64,000 bases of DNA from Actinophytocola sp044466355 (GTDB taxonomy: Bacteria; Actinomycetota; Actinomycetes; Mycobacteriales; Pseudonocardiaceae), in contig NZ_JBITMQ010000017.1 in NCBI RefSeq assembly GCF_044466355.1, positions 144,199-208,198 of the forward strand, given 5' to 3'. Under the pieces are notes generated by a model, which ran no database searches, had not been told where the DNA came from, and worked only from the letters and a program-made list of their open reading frames with translations. Both the position numbers and the translations under genes were made by a program. Below, piece by piece: positions 17,605 to 28,079 of this stretch. Within the stretch, counting starts at the first letter, position 1; every line of letters starts with the position of its first letter.

Positions 17605-19260
17605 CTACGCGTCGAGTCGGTTCACGTCGTCGATACGTCCGTCCACCGTGGGCGAGATCGTGCCGCTGCTTTGGATGTACGCCAGGAGGTCGCTGGCCAT
17701 CAGGTCGCGCGTGGTGCCTTGGCCGTCGGCGAGTTCGGTGTATCCGTCGCCGCCCGCGTTGGTGAAGTCGTTCGTGACCGCGGTGTAGGTGGTCGCGTCC
17801 TTGCCGATGGGTGTTCCGTCGCCGAGGGTCACCGACAGCACGCGGGACCCGGCGGGTCGTGACGAGTCGTAGGTGAAGCCGAAGCCGGAGATCTGCAGGA
17901 ACCCGCCGAAGGCGTTCGGTGCCGAGGAGACGCTGCGTTCGAGGACCGCCCACAGCTGGGTGCCGGTGACGGTGCGGGTCAGCGACTGGTTGCCGAACGG
18001 CAGCACGGAGAAGACGTCGCCGGTTACCACGTCGTAGGGCGGGCCTGCCGCGTAGCCGGGGCTGGGTCGTCGCAGGGTCGTGTCGCGCGGGAGGTAGGAG
18101 GGGGAGGGGAGCGGGGAGCGCAGCCCGCCGCCGTTGGTGAACGCGATCTGGGTGCCGTACCTGGTGCGCAGTGCGTCGGCGACCAGGTCGCCGAGCGGCA
18201 CCTCGCGGATCCGTTCGATGTTGCTGCCGCGTTCGAACAGTCCGGTGGCGACCCCGATCACCCCGTCGAGTTGGGTGGCGAGTTCGTCGCGGTAGGGCTG
18301 GAGCAGCGCCGCGACGGCTGGGTCGGGGGTGACCGCGCTGGTGACCGGGGTGACGAACTCCGAGGTCGCGTCGACCACGTGGCCGCCCCGGCGGGGGTCG
18401 TAGGTCAGGGTGGTGCGGGCGTAGGTCGCTCCCTTGCTGAGGTTTTCCAGCACGAGGGCGCCGTTGATCGTGTTCTTGTACAGAACGTTGGTGTGGTCCC
18501 CGAGGATCAGGTCGAAGCCGCGGACCGCTTCGGCGAAGGTGGTCAGCGGGCCGGCCGGGTTGCCGTCGGCGTCGGTGCCTTCGATCCCGAGGTGACCGAT
18601 GGCGATGAAGACCTTGGCGCCGTGCCGGGCGGCGTCCGCCCGCGCACGCATCGCGGCGGCCGCGGGATCGGTGATCTCGATGGTGCCGAGGTGGCCTGGC
18701 GCGACCAGCGTCGGTGCTTCCGGGTTCGTCACGCCGATGACGGCGACCCGGACCCCGTCGACCTTCTTGATCACGTAGGGGCTCACGCCGTGCAGGTTGT
18801 CCCGCAGGTTGGTGAGGTTCGCCGAGACGTAGTCGAATTCGGCGAGGTCGATCTGGTCCTGGAGGTGGGCGAGGCCGCGGTCGAAGTTGTGGTTGCCGAA
18901 CGTGTCGGCGGTGAACCCGGCGTAGTTCATGAACCGGATGGTGGGCTCGTCATCGAAGAACGAGGACAGCGGCGGACTCGCGCCGACCGCGTCACCGGCC
19001 GTGAGCAGCAGCGTGTTCGGGTTCGCCTGCCGGTCGGCCTGCCAGTACGCGCTCAGGGCGGCCGCCCCGCCCACGCTCACCCCGGAGACGTTGAGCGGGT
19101 CGAGCTGCCCGTGGAAGTCCGACACGTTGAGAATCTGGAGCTCGACCAGTCCGCGGTCGTCGGACTGCCCCGCGGTGGCCGAGCCCGGTGCCACGGACAG
19201 CGCCGTGAGCACGAAGCTGACGGAGATTGCGACAAAACGCCGAATTGTGGACATCCGCAT
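17605..19260 (-). CDS. Secreted 5'-nucleotidase/metallophosphoesterase
   Basis: Exported nucleotide hydrolase of 551 residues. A signal peptide (FVAISVSFVLTALSVAPGSATA) is followed by the metallophosphoesterase domain with NVSDFHGQL, TAGDAVGASP, FGNHNFDRG and the GHLG and LGDHTN metal-site motifs. The C-terminal 5'-nucleotidase domain has TNGGGLRSPLP and VLPFGNQSL. One difference from the common GNHEFD motif is Asn in place of Glu. The start MRMSTIRRF follows GGAGAAGG. It faces the monooxygenase gene tail to tail. Confidence 0.92.
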   Translation of the reverse strand: MRMSTIRRFVAISVSFVLTALSVAPGSATAGQSDDRGLVELQILNVSDFHGQLDPLNVSGVSVGGAAALSAYWQADRQANPNTLLLTAGDAVGASPPLSSFFDDEPTIRFMNYAGFTADTFGNHNFDRGLAHLQDQIDLAEFDYVSANLTNLRDNLHGVSPYVIKKVDGVRVAVIGVTNPEAPTLVAPGHLGTIEITDPAAAAMRARADAARHGAKVFIAIGHLGIEGTDADGNPAGPLTTFAEAVRGFDLILGDHTNVLYKNTINGALVLENLSKGATYARTTLTYDPRRGGHVVDATSEFVTPVTSAVTPDPAVAALLQPYRDELATQLDGVIGVATGLFERGSNIERIREVPLGDLVADALRTRYGTQIAFTNGGGLRSPLPSPSYLPRDTTLRRPSPGYAAGPPYDVVTGDVFSVLPFGNQSLTRTVTGTQLWAVLERSVSSAPNAFGGFLQISGFGFTYDSSRPAGSRVLSVTLGDGTPIGKDATTYTAVTNDFTNAGGDGYTELADGQGTTRDLMASDLLAYIQSSGTISPTVDGRIDDVNRLDA

Positions 19261-19421
19261 GACCTTCTCCAACGAACCAGCCGTGCCGTCGAACCCTAGG
19301 CGCCGAAACCCGGCCGCGACAGGGGTCGGGCCCGCTTCGTGACCTGTGTGGACGAACGGTCAGCGGCTTCTCACTTTTGGTAGCCGAGTTCGGCGGGCCG
19401 CGCCGTCACTGTTACGACCTA

Positions 19422-19434
19422 CTACCCCAGGTAG
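19422..19434. promoter_or_regulatory. Short palindrome CTACC-CCA-GGTAG
   Basis: Lies between the end of the frameshifted copper ATPase and the 5'-nucleotidase start. The TACC...GGTA layout resembles operators reported for CsoR-type copper repressors, but it sits upstream of the nucleotidase rather than a copper gene. Weak evidence. Confidence 0.3.
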
Positions 19435-19444
19435 GAGCGAAGGC

Positions 19445-22016
<2,572 letters not shown>

Positions 22017-22090
22017 GACGGACTCCCTCCGGGACGTGCCGTGCTGCGTCTCATCCTCCGTGGAGGTACCGAGCGGGGGTAGGGTATATC

Positions 22091-22107
22091 TACTATGTGA
22101 GATAGGA
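22091..22107. promoter_or_regulatory. TACTAT-N5-ATAGGA site in the divergent copper promoter region
   Basis: Third occurrence of the 17-base inverted layout, with one mismatch in the outer arm. It lies between the divergent cupredoxin-ATPase and the DUF2933-like gene. A nearby run, TACCGAGCGGGGGTAGGGTA, may be a second operator. Confidence 0.4.
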
Positions 22108-22173
22108 CTTTGTGCTCTATTTCCCGTTGTTCCGCCCGGTCGACGCTGGAAGCCGACTCGGAAGGAGAACGCC

Positions 22174-22401
22174 ATGAAGCGACAACAACTGCCGATGTAC
22201 GCCATCGCCTTGGCGATCCTTGTCGTCGGGCTCGCCTTCACCGGGGTACCGGTACAGACCATGCTCTTCGGACTCATCGTGCTGGCCTGCCCGCTGATGA
22301 TGATCTTCATGATGGGCGGCCACGGTGGAGACACGGGCTCCGGCCGGCACGACGATCGACCTGGTGGGCACCAGCACGGTCCCACCACGGGCCGGCGGTA
22401 G
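22174..22401 (+). CDS. Small membrane protein, DUF2933-like
   Basis: A 75-residue protein with two hydrophobic stretches (MYAIALAILVVGLAFTG and TMLFGLIVLACPLMMIFMMG) and a His/Gly-rich tail (GGHQHGPTTGRR). Small proteins of this layout commonly accompany copper ATPases. GAAGGAG precedes the ATG. First of a tightly packed plus-strand run of seven genes. Confidence 0.7.
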   Translation: MKRQQLPMYAIALAILVVGLAFTGVPVQTMLFGLIVLACPLMMIFMMGGHGGDTGSGRHDDRPGGHQHGPTTGRR

Positions 22402-22420
22402 CCGAGACAGCGGGGTCGTC

Positions 22421-23077
22421 ATGGCTGACTCTGCATACGGGCTGTGGCCGCTGGTCATCCTGAACACCGCGTTGTTCGTGCTGTTCGCGGTGAGCTTCTT
22501 CCAGCCGCGCAGCAGGCGGGACTGGCGGGTGATGGGCGCGTTCACCGCGTTCCTGGTGGCGCTGTTCACCGAGATGTACGGCATCCCATTGACCGTCTAC
22601 CTGCTCGGCTCGTGGCTGGGTGCCCGCTTCCCGCTGCTGCGCGACACCCACGCGGGCGGGCACCTGTGGAACGACCTGATCGGCTGGACCGGTGACCCGC
22701 ACCTGTCCCCGTTCCACCTCACCAGCTACGTCGCCATCGGCGGCGGGTTCTGGCTGATCGCGGTCGCCTGGCGGCACCTGCACGAGGCCGCCCGTACAGA
22801 GCACCTGGCCACGACCGGCCCCTACGCGCGGGTCCGCCACCCGCAGTACGACGGTTTCCTGCTGGTGATGATCGGGTTCCTGCTGCAGTGGCCGACCATC
22901 CCCGCCCTGGTCATGTTCCCGGTCCTCCTCATCGTCTATGCGCGGTTGGCGCGGAATGAGGAACGGGAGGTCGCCGCCCGGTTCGGTGACCAGTGGACCG
23001 CTTACGCCGCCGTGACTCCGGCGTTCCTACCCCGGCTGCGGGGACGGGTGGACGAGCAGACGGGGAGGTCACGATGA
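22421..23077 (+). CDS. Isoprenylcysteine carboxyl methyltransferase-family membrane protein
   Basis: A 218-residue integral membrane protein. Four or more helices are followed by the family C-terminus TGPYARVRHPQYDGFLLVMI, then EEREVAARFGDQWTAYAA, which forms the S-adenosylmethionine pocket in relatives. Homologues recur in copper/mercury gene clusters; what they methylate there is unknown. Its stop overlaps the next start (ATGA). Confidence 0.85.
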   Translation: MADSAYGLWPLVILNTALFVLFAVSFFQPRSRRDWRVMGAFTAFLVALFTEMYGIPLTVYLLGSWLGARFPLLRDTHAGGHLWNDLIGWTGDPHLSPFHLTSYVAIGGGFWLIAVAWRHLHEAARTEHLATTGPYARVRHPQYDGFLLVMIGFLLQWPTIPALVMFPVLLIVYARLARNEEREVAARFGDQWTAYAAVTPAFLPRLRGRVDEQTGRSR

Positions 23078-23523
23078 GCACGAACGCACTTCGGGTCGGG
23101 GTGTTCGCCGCCGCGGTGCTCGGCCTGTTCTACGTCCTGGTCGTCGGGGGCTTCGGTGGCATCGCGCACCTCGGACAGCAGGCCGCGGACGACTGGCCGT
23201 GGCTGGTGCTGATCCTGGCCGGGTTCGGTACCCAGGTCGCGCTGTTCGTCGAGCTGCGCCGCCGCAAGCGATTGCACGACATCGCGATGAAGACCGCGAC
23301 CGGCGGCGGAACCGGGGCCTCGGCGATCGGAATGGTGGCCTGCTGCGCCCACCACGTCGCCGATCTCGCGCCGATCATCGGCGTCTCCGGCGTGGCGGTG
23401 TTCCTCACCGACTACCGCGTCCCGATCATGCTCGTCGGCATCGCCGTCAACGCCCTCGGCATCGTCCTCGCGACCCGGCGGCTGCACCGCGCCCCGCTCC
23501 CGGCAGGAGGCGATCAGAGATGA
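23074..23523 (+). CDS. Four-helix membrane protein with CC-x-HH motif
   Basis: A 149-residue protein with hydrophobic segments around 8-28, 45-60, 85-115 and 120-137. The motif MVACCAHHVADLAPIIGVSG lies inside the membrane region, a plausible soft-metal (copper) binding set. Similar proteins appear beside copper and silver efflux genes. No enzymatic domain is evident. ATGA overlaps on both sides bind it into the operon. Confidence 0.75.
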   Translation: MSTNALRVGVFAAAVLGLFYVLVVGGFGGIAHLGQQAADDWPWLVLILAGFGTQVALFVELRRRKRLHDIAMKTATGGGTGASAIGMVACCAHHVADLAPIIGVSGVAVFLTDYRVPIMLVGIAVNALGIVLATRRLHRAPLPAGGDQR

Positions 23524-23954
23524 AGGCCCTGACAACCTCGCGGCGGCGCACCATCGCCGTCTGCGCGGCCGTCGCACTGGTCGTGCTCGCCGGAATCACG
23601 TGGTGGATGGCGCGATCCGACGACACGGCCGCCTCCAGTCTACCGGTTCGCACGGTGCAGGCCGGCGCGGTCGAGGTCACCCTGACCCCACTGACGCTCG
23701 ACACCTCGGGCGCGGCGTTCCGGGTCGAGTTGGACACCCATACCGTGCCGCTGGACCTGGACATAGCCGCGTCCGCCCAACTGCGCGTCGACCACATCAG
23801 CGCCGACGGGGCGCGGTGGGAGGGACAAGGGCCAGGCGGCCACCACCGCGAAGGCACACTCCGCTTCACCATCGCCGTGCCGGCGGGCGCGAACGTGGAG
23901 CTGCGGATCACCGGCCTGCCCGCCGACGTCATCGCCTCGTGGAGCGCGCCATGA
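23520..23954 (+). CDS. Membrane-anchored extracytoplasmic protein of unknown function
   Basis: A 144-residue protein: one N-terminal anchor (TIAVCAAVALVVLAGITWWM), then a beta-rich exported domain (VTLTPLTLDTSGAAFRVELD). There are no Cys residues outside the anchor and no catalytic motif. The pattern suggests a small immunoglobulin-like or cupredoxin-like sandwich. I do not recognise the family. It overlaps the preceding and following genes by four bases each. Confidence 0.65.
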   Translation: MKALTTSRRRTIAVCAAVALVVLAGITWWMARSDDTAASSLPVRTVQAGAVEVTLTPLTLDTSGAAFRVELDTHTVPLDLDIAASAQLRVDHISADGARWEGQGPGGHHREGTLRFTIAVPAGANVELRITGLPADVIASWSAP

Positions 23955-24283
23955 CCAGCGCACCCACCCCGCTGAAACCCGGCGCCGACGGCGAGCTGAG
24001 CCCGCTGCGCCGCCGGTTGCGGCGCGTTGCCGGCCAGGTCCTCGGCATCGAGCGGATGCTGGCCGAGGACCGGTCCTGTGAGGACGTGCTCATCCAGCTC
24101 GCTGCCGTGCAGGGCGCGCTGCGCGCGGTCGCCCAGCAGGTACTCGCCTGTCACCTCACCCGGTCGGTCGGTGCGGTGGGCACCGGCTCCCTGCCCGCCG
24201 CAGCGGCGGCCGAGGAAGCCGCATACCTGTCCGGGCTGCTCACCGGCAACCCCGGCCCGCGTCCGTCACCGACGAAGACCTGA
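23951..24283 (+). CDS. CsoR/FrmR-family metal-sensing repressor with altered ligand set
   Basis: A 110-residue all-helical DUF156 repressor (RRLRRVAGQVLGIERMLAED, then CEDVLIQLAAVQGALRAVAQ). CsoR proteins bind Cu(I) through Cys-x24-His-x3-Cys. Here the first Cys (RSCED) and the His 25 residues later (LACHL) are present. The third ligand position is Ser (HLTRS), while an extra Cys directly precedes the His. This may give a two-coordinate or FrmR-like sensor. It is the only metal regulator in the copper island, so it probably controls this operon and perhaps copA. Confidence 0.85.
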   Translation: MTSAPTPLKPGADGELSPLRRRLRRVAGQVLGIERMLAEDRSCEDVLIQLAAVQGALRAVAQQVLACHLTRSVGAVGTGSLPAAAAAEEAAYLSGLLTGNPGPRPSPTKT

Positions 24284-24296
24284 AGGAGTGGACCCC

Positions 24297-24989
24297 ATGG
24301 CCGCGGTCCGCCACACCGAATCCGCCACCCCGACGAGCGCCGAGGCTGTCGCCGCCGAGCCGGTCCTGCGGGCGTCCGGCATCGAGAAGAGCTACCGGCG
24401 CGGGATCTGGCCGGTTCAGCGCACCCGGCAAGTGCTGCGTGGCGCCGACCTGACACTGGAACGCGGTGAGGTGGTCGGCCTCGTGGGCGAGAACGGGTCG
24501 GGCAAGTCCACCCTGATGAAGGTCCTAGTCGGTGCGCTGCGCCCGGACGCGGGCACGGTGACCGTCACCGGGCGGCTTGGCTACTGCCCGCAGGAACCGG
24601 TCGTCTACGAGCGGCTGACCTGCGACGAGCACTTCGAGTTGTTCGGTCGCGCTTACCGCATGAGCACCGACGCCGAACGCGCATCCCGGCGGGCGCTGTA
24701 CGCGGCGCTCGGGTTCGAGCGCTACGCGACCACTCGCGCCGATCAGCTGTCGGGTGGCACGCTCGCCAAGCTCAACCTCGGGCTCGCGCTGCTGGCCGAC
24801 CCCGACGTGCTGTTGCTGGACGAGCCCTACGCCGGGTTCGACTGGGACACCTACCTGCGGTTCTGGGACCTCGTCGCGCAGCGGAGGGAAGCCGGCCACT
24901 CGGTGTTGATCATCAGCCACTTCGTCGCCGACGAGGAACGCTTCGACCGCCTCGTCCGGCTCCACCACGGCAAGGCGGTGCCGCGATGA
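24297..24989 (+). CDS. ABC transporter ATP-binding protein
   Basis: A 230-residue ATPase with Walker A GENGSGKST (near residue 66), Q-loop GYCPQEPVVY, signature LSGGTLAKLNLGLAL, Walker B VLLLDEPYAGFD and H-loop IISHF. The variant signature (LSGGT) and the short length match exporter ATPases of the multidrug/NatA type. It follows the CsoR-like gene by 13 bases and overlaps the permease gene, forming a two-component exporter. Confidence 0.9.
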   Translation: MAAVRHTESATPTSAEAVAAEPVLRASGIEKSYRRGIWPVQRTRQVLRGADLTLERGEVVGLVGENGSGKSTLMKVLVGALRPDAGTVTVTGRLGYCPQEPVVYERLTCDEHFELFGRAYRMSTDAERASRRALYAALGFERYATTRADQLSGGTLAKLNLGLALLADPDVLLLDEPYAGFDWDTYLRFWDLVAQRREAGHSVLIISHFVADEERFDRLVRLHHGKAVPR

Positions 24990-26497
24990 ACATCCCGACG
25001 TTCACGCGGCCGGTGCGCGACACCGCGCTGTTCGTGCACCCGTTTCTCGCCGACTACCGTCGCAACCCCGTCAACCTGCTAGTCCTGGTGCTGGTGCCCG
25101 TCGTGTTCGTCGTGGTCGCCGCAGGCCCGATGGCCGCCGCGGCGAAACTGCTCGGCGGCACCGGCTTGTCGGTGGAGACCGCCGCCGCGGGCTGGGCGGC
25201 CGGATTCCTGGCCGCCATCGCCATGTACTTCCAAACCCGTGCGGCCAGGGCGACAGACCGGCGCCTGGTGCTGGCGGGCCTGCCCACCACCAGCCTGGTC
25301 GGCGCCCGCCTGCTCACGGGCCTCGCACTGGCCGCTCTGGCGGCGGGGACGGCGTTGGTTGCCCTGGCCTTGCGCACCGGTATCGACAACCCAGGCCGTG
25401 TCGTGGCTGGGACGGTCATGTTTGCGGTGGTCTACCTGGCGATCGGCGCGCTCGTCGGTGTGATGGTGCCCAACTCGGTCAACGGTACCGTGCTGATCCT
25501 GTTCGTCTGGATCCTCGACGTGTTCTTCGGTCCGGCCCTCGGCTCTCCCGACCGCGTCGCAACCCGTGGAATGCCGACCCACTTCGTCACGCTGTGGATG
25601 GTCGACCTGCCCTCCCGCCACGGCGGCAGGATCGGTGACTTCGGCTGGGCACTCGCGTGGACGATCGGCGCGCTCGTCGTCGCCGCGCTCGTGTTCACCG
25701 CCACGACCCGTGTCGCCCGCCGCGCCCACCGCCGTGGCAAGCCGGGTTCCCCAGTCGAACAGGTCGTGACCGGGGTGCGTATGGGGCTGCGGGACTATCG
25801 CCGCAACCCGGTCCTATGGGCGTTGCTCATCGCAGTGCCAGTGGTGTTCATCTGGCTGTCCAAGGTCGTCACGCCCGGCGAGCACACCACGCTGTCGTTG
25901 ATCGAGAACGGGAAACCGGTCACCCCGACGTTCTGGTTGCCCGAGGTGCACGCCGGAACCATGACACCGATCGCGATCGCCTCACTCGCCGTGCTCACCG
26001 GGCTGTTCATCGTGCTCGACGCCCGCACCGGCGACCAACGGCTGGCGTTGGCGGGCTTCCGCGTCGCCGCGCTCCTGAGCGCCCGCCTCGGGGTGATCGC
26101 CGCCGCTGTGCTGATGACCACCGCGGCCTCGCTGGTCGTGACCGCGGCGGTGTTCGACGCCCGCCGGTGGGCCCTGTTCGCGGTCGCGAACCTGCTGCTC
26201 GCCGCTGTCTACGCCCTGCTCGGTGTGTGTCTCGGCCCGGTGTTCGGCCGGGTCGGCGGTGTGCTGATCGCCTTCCTCGTCCCGTTCCTCGATCTCGGCA
26301 TCGGCCAAAGCCCCATGCTGCGCACCGAACCCGCCACTTGGGCGTGGTTCCTGCCCGGTTACGGGCCGTACCGCGTGCTGCTCGACGGCGGCCTCACCGA
26401 CCGCTTCGACACCCTCGTCCCGCTTCTGCTGGGCATCGACTGGCTACTCGCACTCGGCCTTATCGCGGCCCGGCTGTTCCGGAGGACCGCCTCATGA
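24986..26497 (+). CDS. ABC transporter permease, duplicated membrane domain
   Basis: A 503-residue membrane partner of the ATPase. It contains two similar halves, each starting with a short soluble segment that includes an LxDYRRNPV-type motif (FLADYRRNPVNLL and MGLRDYRRNPVLW). Each half continues into about six helices. The internal repeat suggests fusion of two ABC-2-type half-permeases. In this operon it may export a metal complex or a membrane component; the substrate is unknown. Confidence 0.85.
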   Translation: MNIPTFTRPVRDTALFVHPFLADYRRNPVNLLVLVLVPVVFVVVAAGPMAAAAKLLGGTGLSVETAAAGWAAGFLAAIAMYFQTRAARATDRRLVLAGLPTTSLVGARLLTGLALAALAAGTALVALALRTGIDNPGRVVAGTVMFAVVYLAIGALVGVMVPNSVNGTVLILFVWILDVFFGPALGSPDRVATRGMPTHFVTLWMVDLPSRHGGRIGDFGWALAWTIGALVVAALVFTATTRVARRAHRRGKPGSPVEQVVTGVRMGLRDYRRNPVLWALLIAVPVVFIWLSKVVTPGEHTTLSLIENGKPVTPTFWLPEVHAGTMTPIAIASLAVLTGLFIVLDARTGDQRLALAGFRVAALLSARLGVIAAAVLMTTAASLVVTAAVFDARRWALFAVANLLLAAVYALLGVCLGPVFGRVGGVLIAFLVPFLDLGIGQSPMLRTEPATWAWFLPGYGPYRVLLDGGLTDRFDTLVPLLLGIDWLLALGLIAARLFRRTAS

Positions 26498-26532
26498 ACC
26501 CCATCAACCGACGCACGTTCCTGGTCATTTGA
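26494..26532 (+). pseudogene. 5' stub of a lost Tat-exported protein
   Basis: ATGA-coupled to the permease, the frame reads MNPINRRTFLVI and stops. RRTFL is a classic twin-arginine start, so the original gene probably encoded a Tat-secreted cofactor protein such as a multicopper oxidase. Only 12 codons remain, which marks a recombination boundary just after 26528. Confidence 0.6.
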
Positions 26533-26540
26533 CCTGACGG

Positions 26541-26560
26541 CCCCGGTCAAGTGACCGGGG
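26541..26560 (+). terminator. GC hairpin at the end of the copper operon
   Basis: CCCCGGTC and GACCGGGG flank a four-base loop immediately after the truncated Tat gene. It probably ends the operon, or belongs to the sequence joined at the boundary. Confidence 0.6.
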
Positions 26561-27048
26561 TTGGAACGTCGGTGCCGTGCAGCGCATCGTCGATGGTGAG
26601 GCAGGTGGTCACGAAGGTCAGCAGCATCTCGATCTGTGCTGGCTTATGTCGCTGCGGCGAACTGTCGTTAAGGGGAACCGGCGATATTGCACTGTTGTGT
26701 GGTGCCACGCTGAATACGTCGCCGGAAGGTGACGCTGGTGGTCACGTCTCCGATGCCTCACAGAGGCAGAGCGCGCAATGGGCTGAGGCCAGGCAGTTGA
26801 TACACGCCATCGAGGCGGCACCCGCGCCGACGGGACCAGGCCCCGCGCCGAGGAGTGTGCGTCGGCCGCGGGGCGTGTCAGACGGAAGGGCCCACGGGGG
26901 TGACGCGGCGCCACCGGTGCTGACTTGCCGCAGCACCCAGGATTCTTGTCCGAGTATTCTGGAGTTACTTTGCGGACCGCGGGCGGTGTTGTTCTACGCG
27001 TTCATCGTGTTCTTGCTGGCTTCCGCGCTGCGGCTCGTGGCGCGTGCG
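26561..27048. other. Gene-poor junction DNA with coding relics
   Basis: No intact gene is visible in this 490-base stretch. On the minus strand about 26549-26660 reads as well-biased coding sequence (KPAQIEMLLTFVTTCLTIDD, then ALHGTD) up to a stop, but it has no start. It looks like the tail of a broken gene. The rest shows no consistent codon bias. Confidence 0.5.
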
Positions 27049-27702
27049 TCACCTGTGGTGTGGCTGGCTGACCGCGCTCTGCCGGGACGCGAGCGCGGAA
27101 AGAACGGTGGCGTCGAGTATCCGGCCGGCGTCGTCCTGGGCGAGCCGTCCGACGTTGACGTCTTCGGCGGCGGCGTGCAGCAGGGTGTAAACGGTGGTGA
27201 CCAGCCAGCCGAGCGGCAGGTCCGTACGAAACGCGCCCTCATCCTGTCCGCGGGTCAGCAGCTTCTCGACCCGCGTCATGGCGGGATCGTGGTGCTCGCG
27301 GAGCCGGGGCGGGCCTAGTTCACGCTGGGCGACCTCGAACAAGCGGCGATAGCGGTCCAGGACCTCCCAGGAAGAGCGCAGCAAACGGCGCAGCGCCTCG
27401 TCCGCTGGTCCCTCGTCCGGCTTGCACTCCTCGATGACCGCTCCGGCTTGCGCGATGGTGCGTTCGAGAACCGCGTCCAGCAGCACCTCGCGGGACGGGA
27501 AGTGCGCATACAGCGTGACTCTGCCGACCCCGGCCGCGCGGGCGACCTCGGTCATGCTGACCTGCGGCTGCCGGCTGAGGCAGGCCGTGGCCGCGTCCAG
27601 GATCGCGGCGATGTTGCGCTCGGCGTCCGCGCGGCGCCGGGGCGGCCCGTCCGGCTGCGTCCCGACGTCGCGCGGCTGGCGTCGCGAAGTCTTGCTGTTC
27701 AC
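27049..27702 (-). CDS. TetR family repressor, paralogue of the one at 15.8 kb
   Basis: A 217-residue regulator. The helix-turn-helix (SMTEVARAAGVGRVTLYAHF) and the ligand domain (AFRTDLPLGWLVTTVYTLLH) are strikingly like the other TetR. The first 25 residues form an Arg-rich extension. It lies downstream of an MFS relic on the same strand, so the original unit had the same MFS-then-TetR order. With the pump broken, its remaining target may be its own promoter or the divergent hydrolase. Confidence 0.88.
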   Translation of the reverse strand: MNSKTSRRQPRDVGTQPDGPPRRRADAERNIAAILDAATACLSRQPQVSMTEVARAAGVGRVTLYAHFPSREVLLDAVLERTIAQAGAVIEECKPDEGPADEALRRLLRSSWEVLDRYRRLFEVAQRELGPPRLREHHDPAMTRVEKLLTRGQDEGAFRTDLPLGWLVTTVYTLLHAAAEDVNVGRLAQDDAGRILDATVLSALASRQSAVSQPHHR

Positions 27703-27744
27703 GATGCTCCAGCCTACGGCCGATCAGTGTGCGAACCACCGGAC

Positions 27745-27985
27745 CGTCGCCGACCGCGTCCGCCCGCCGTCCACCCAGCAGCACCAACCCGCCGAAGCAC
27801 ATCGTGTAGGCGGTCACCACCCAGGTCAGCGCGGCCCGTCCGGGGTGAGCTGGTCGGCGATCACCGGCAGCGCCAGGTTCACCACAGGCACGTCCAGGAT
27901 GATCATGAACTGCGCCAGGCACAGCAGCACCAGCACTGACCGGCGACGCGTGAACCGCGTGATGCCTGGCGGCGGTCTGACTCAT
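27745..27985 (-). pseudogene. Frameshifted, truncated MFS (DHA2) relic
   Basis: Fragments of one DHA2 transporter appear in different frames. One reads VLVLLCLAQFMIILDVPVVN then LALPVIADQL; the next reads LTWVVTAYTMCFGGLVLLGG then RRADAVG. Both match the start of the intact MFS at 13.9 kb. Everything after the second helix pair is missing, and an early frameshift also separates the ATG from the body. Confidence 0.8.
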
Positions 27986-28047
27986 CACAACTCCTTAAGT
28001 CGAACAGTGCCGTACGAGTTGAGGTACCCTTCGTGGTGCAGGGAAGT

Positions 28048-28063
28048 CGAACATGAATGTTCG
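28048..28063. promoter_or_regulatory. Palindrome CGAACAT-GA-ATGTTCG before the hydrolase
   Basis: Perfect seven-base arms, ending 16 bases before the hydrolase start. AAGTCGAACA occurs here (28044) and again at 27997 close to the MFS relic start. The region may be the operator of the adjacent TetR, acting on both directions. Confidence 0.5.
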
Positions 28064-28079
28064 GGTTAACAGGAGGGAT

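Noticed and set aside
26618..27318. Long open frames on both strands across the gene-poor junction
   Set aside because: Codon bias is inconsistent, no ribosome sites are present, and the frames overlap a clear TetR gene. They are chance frames of GC-rich DNA.
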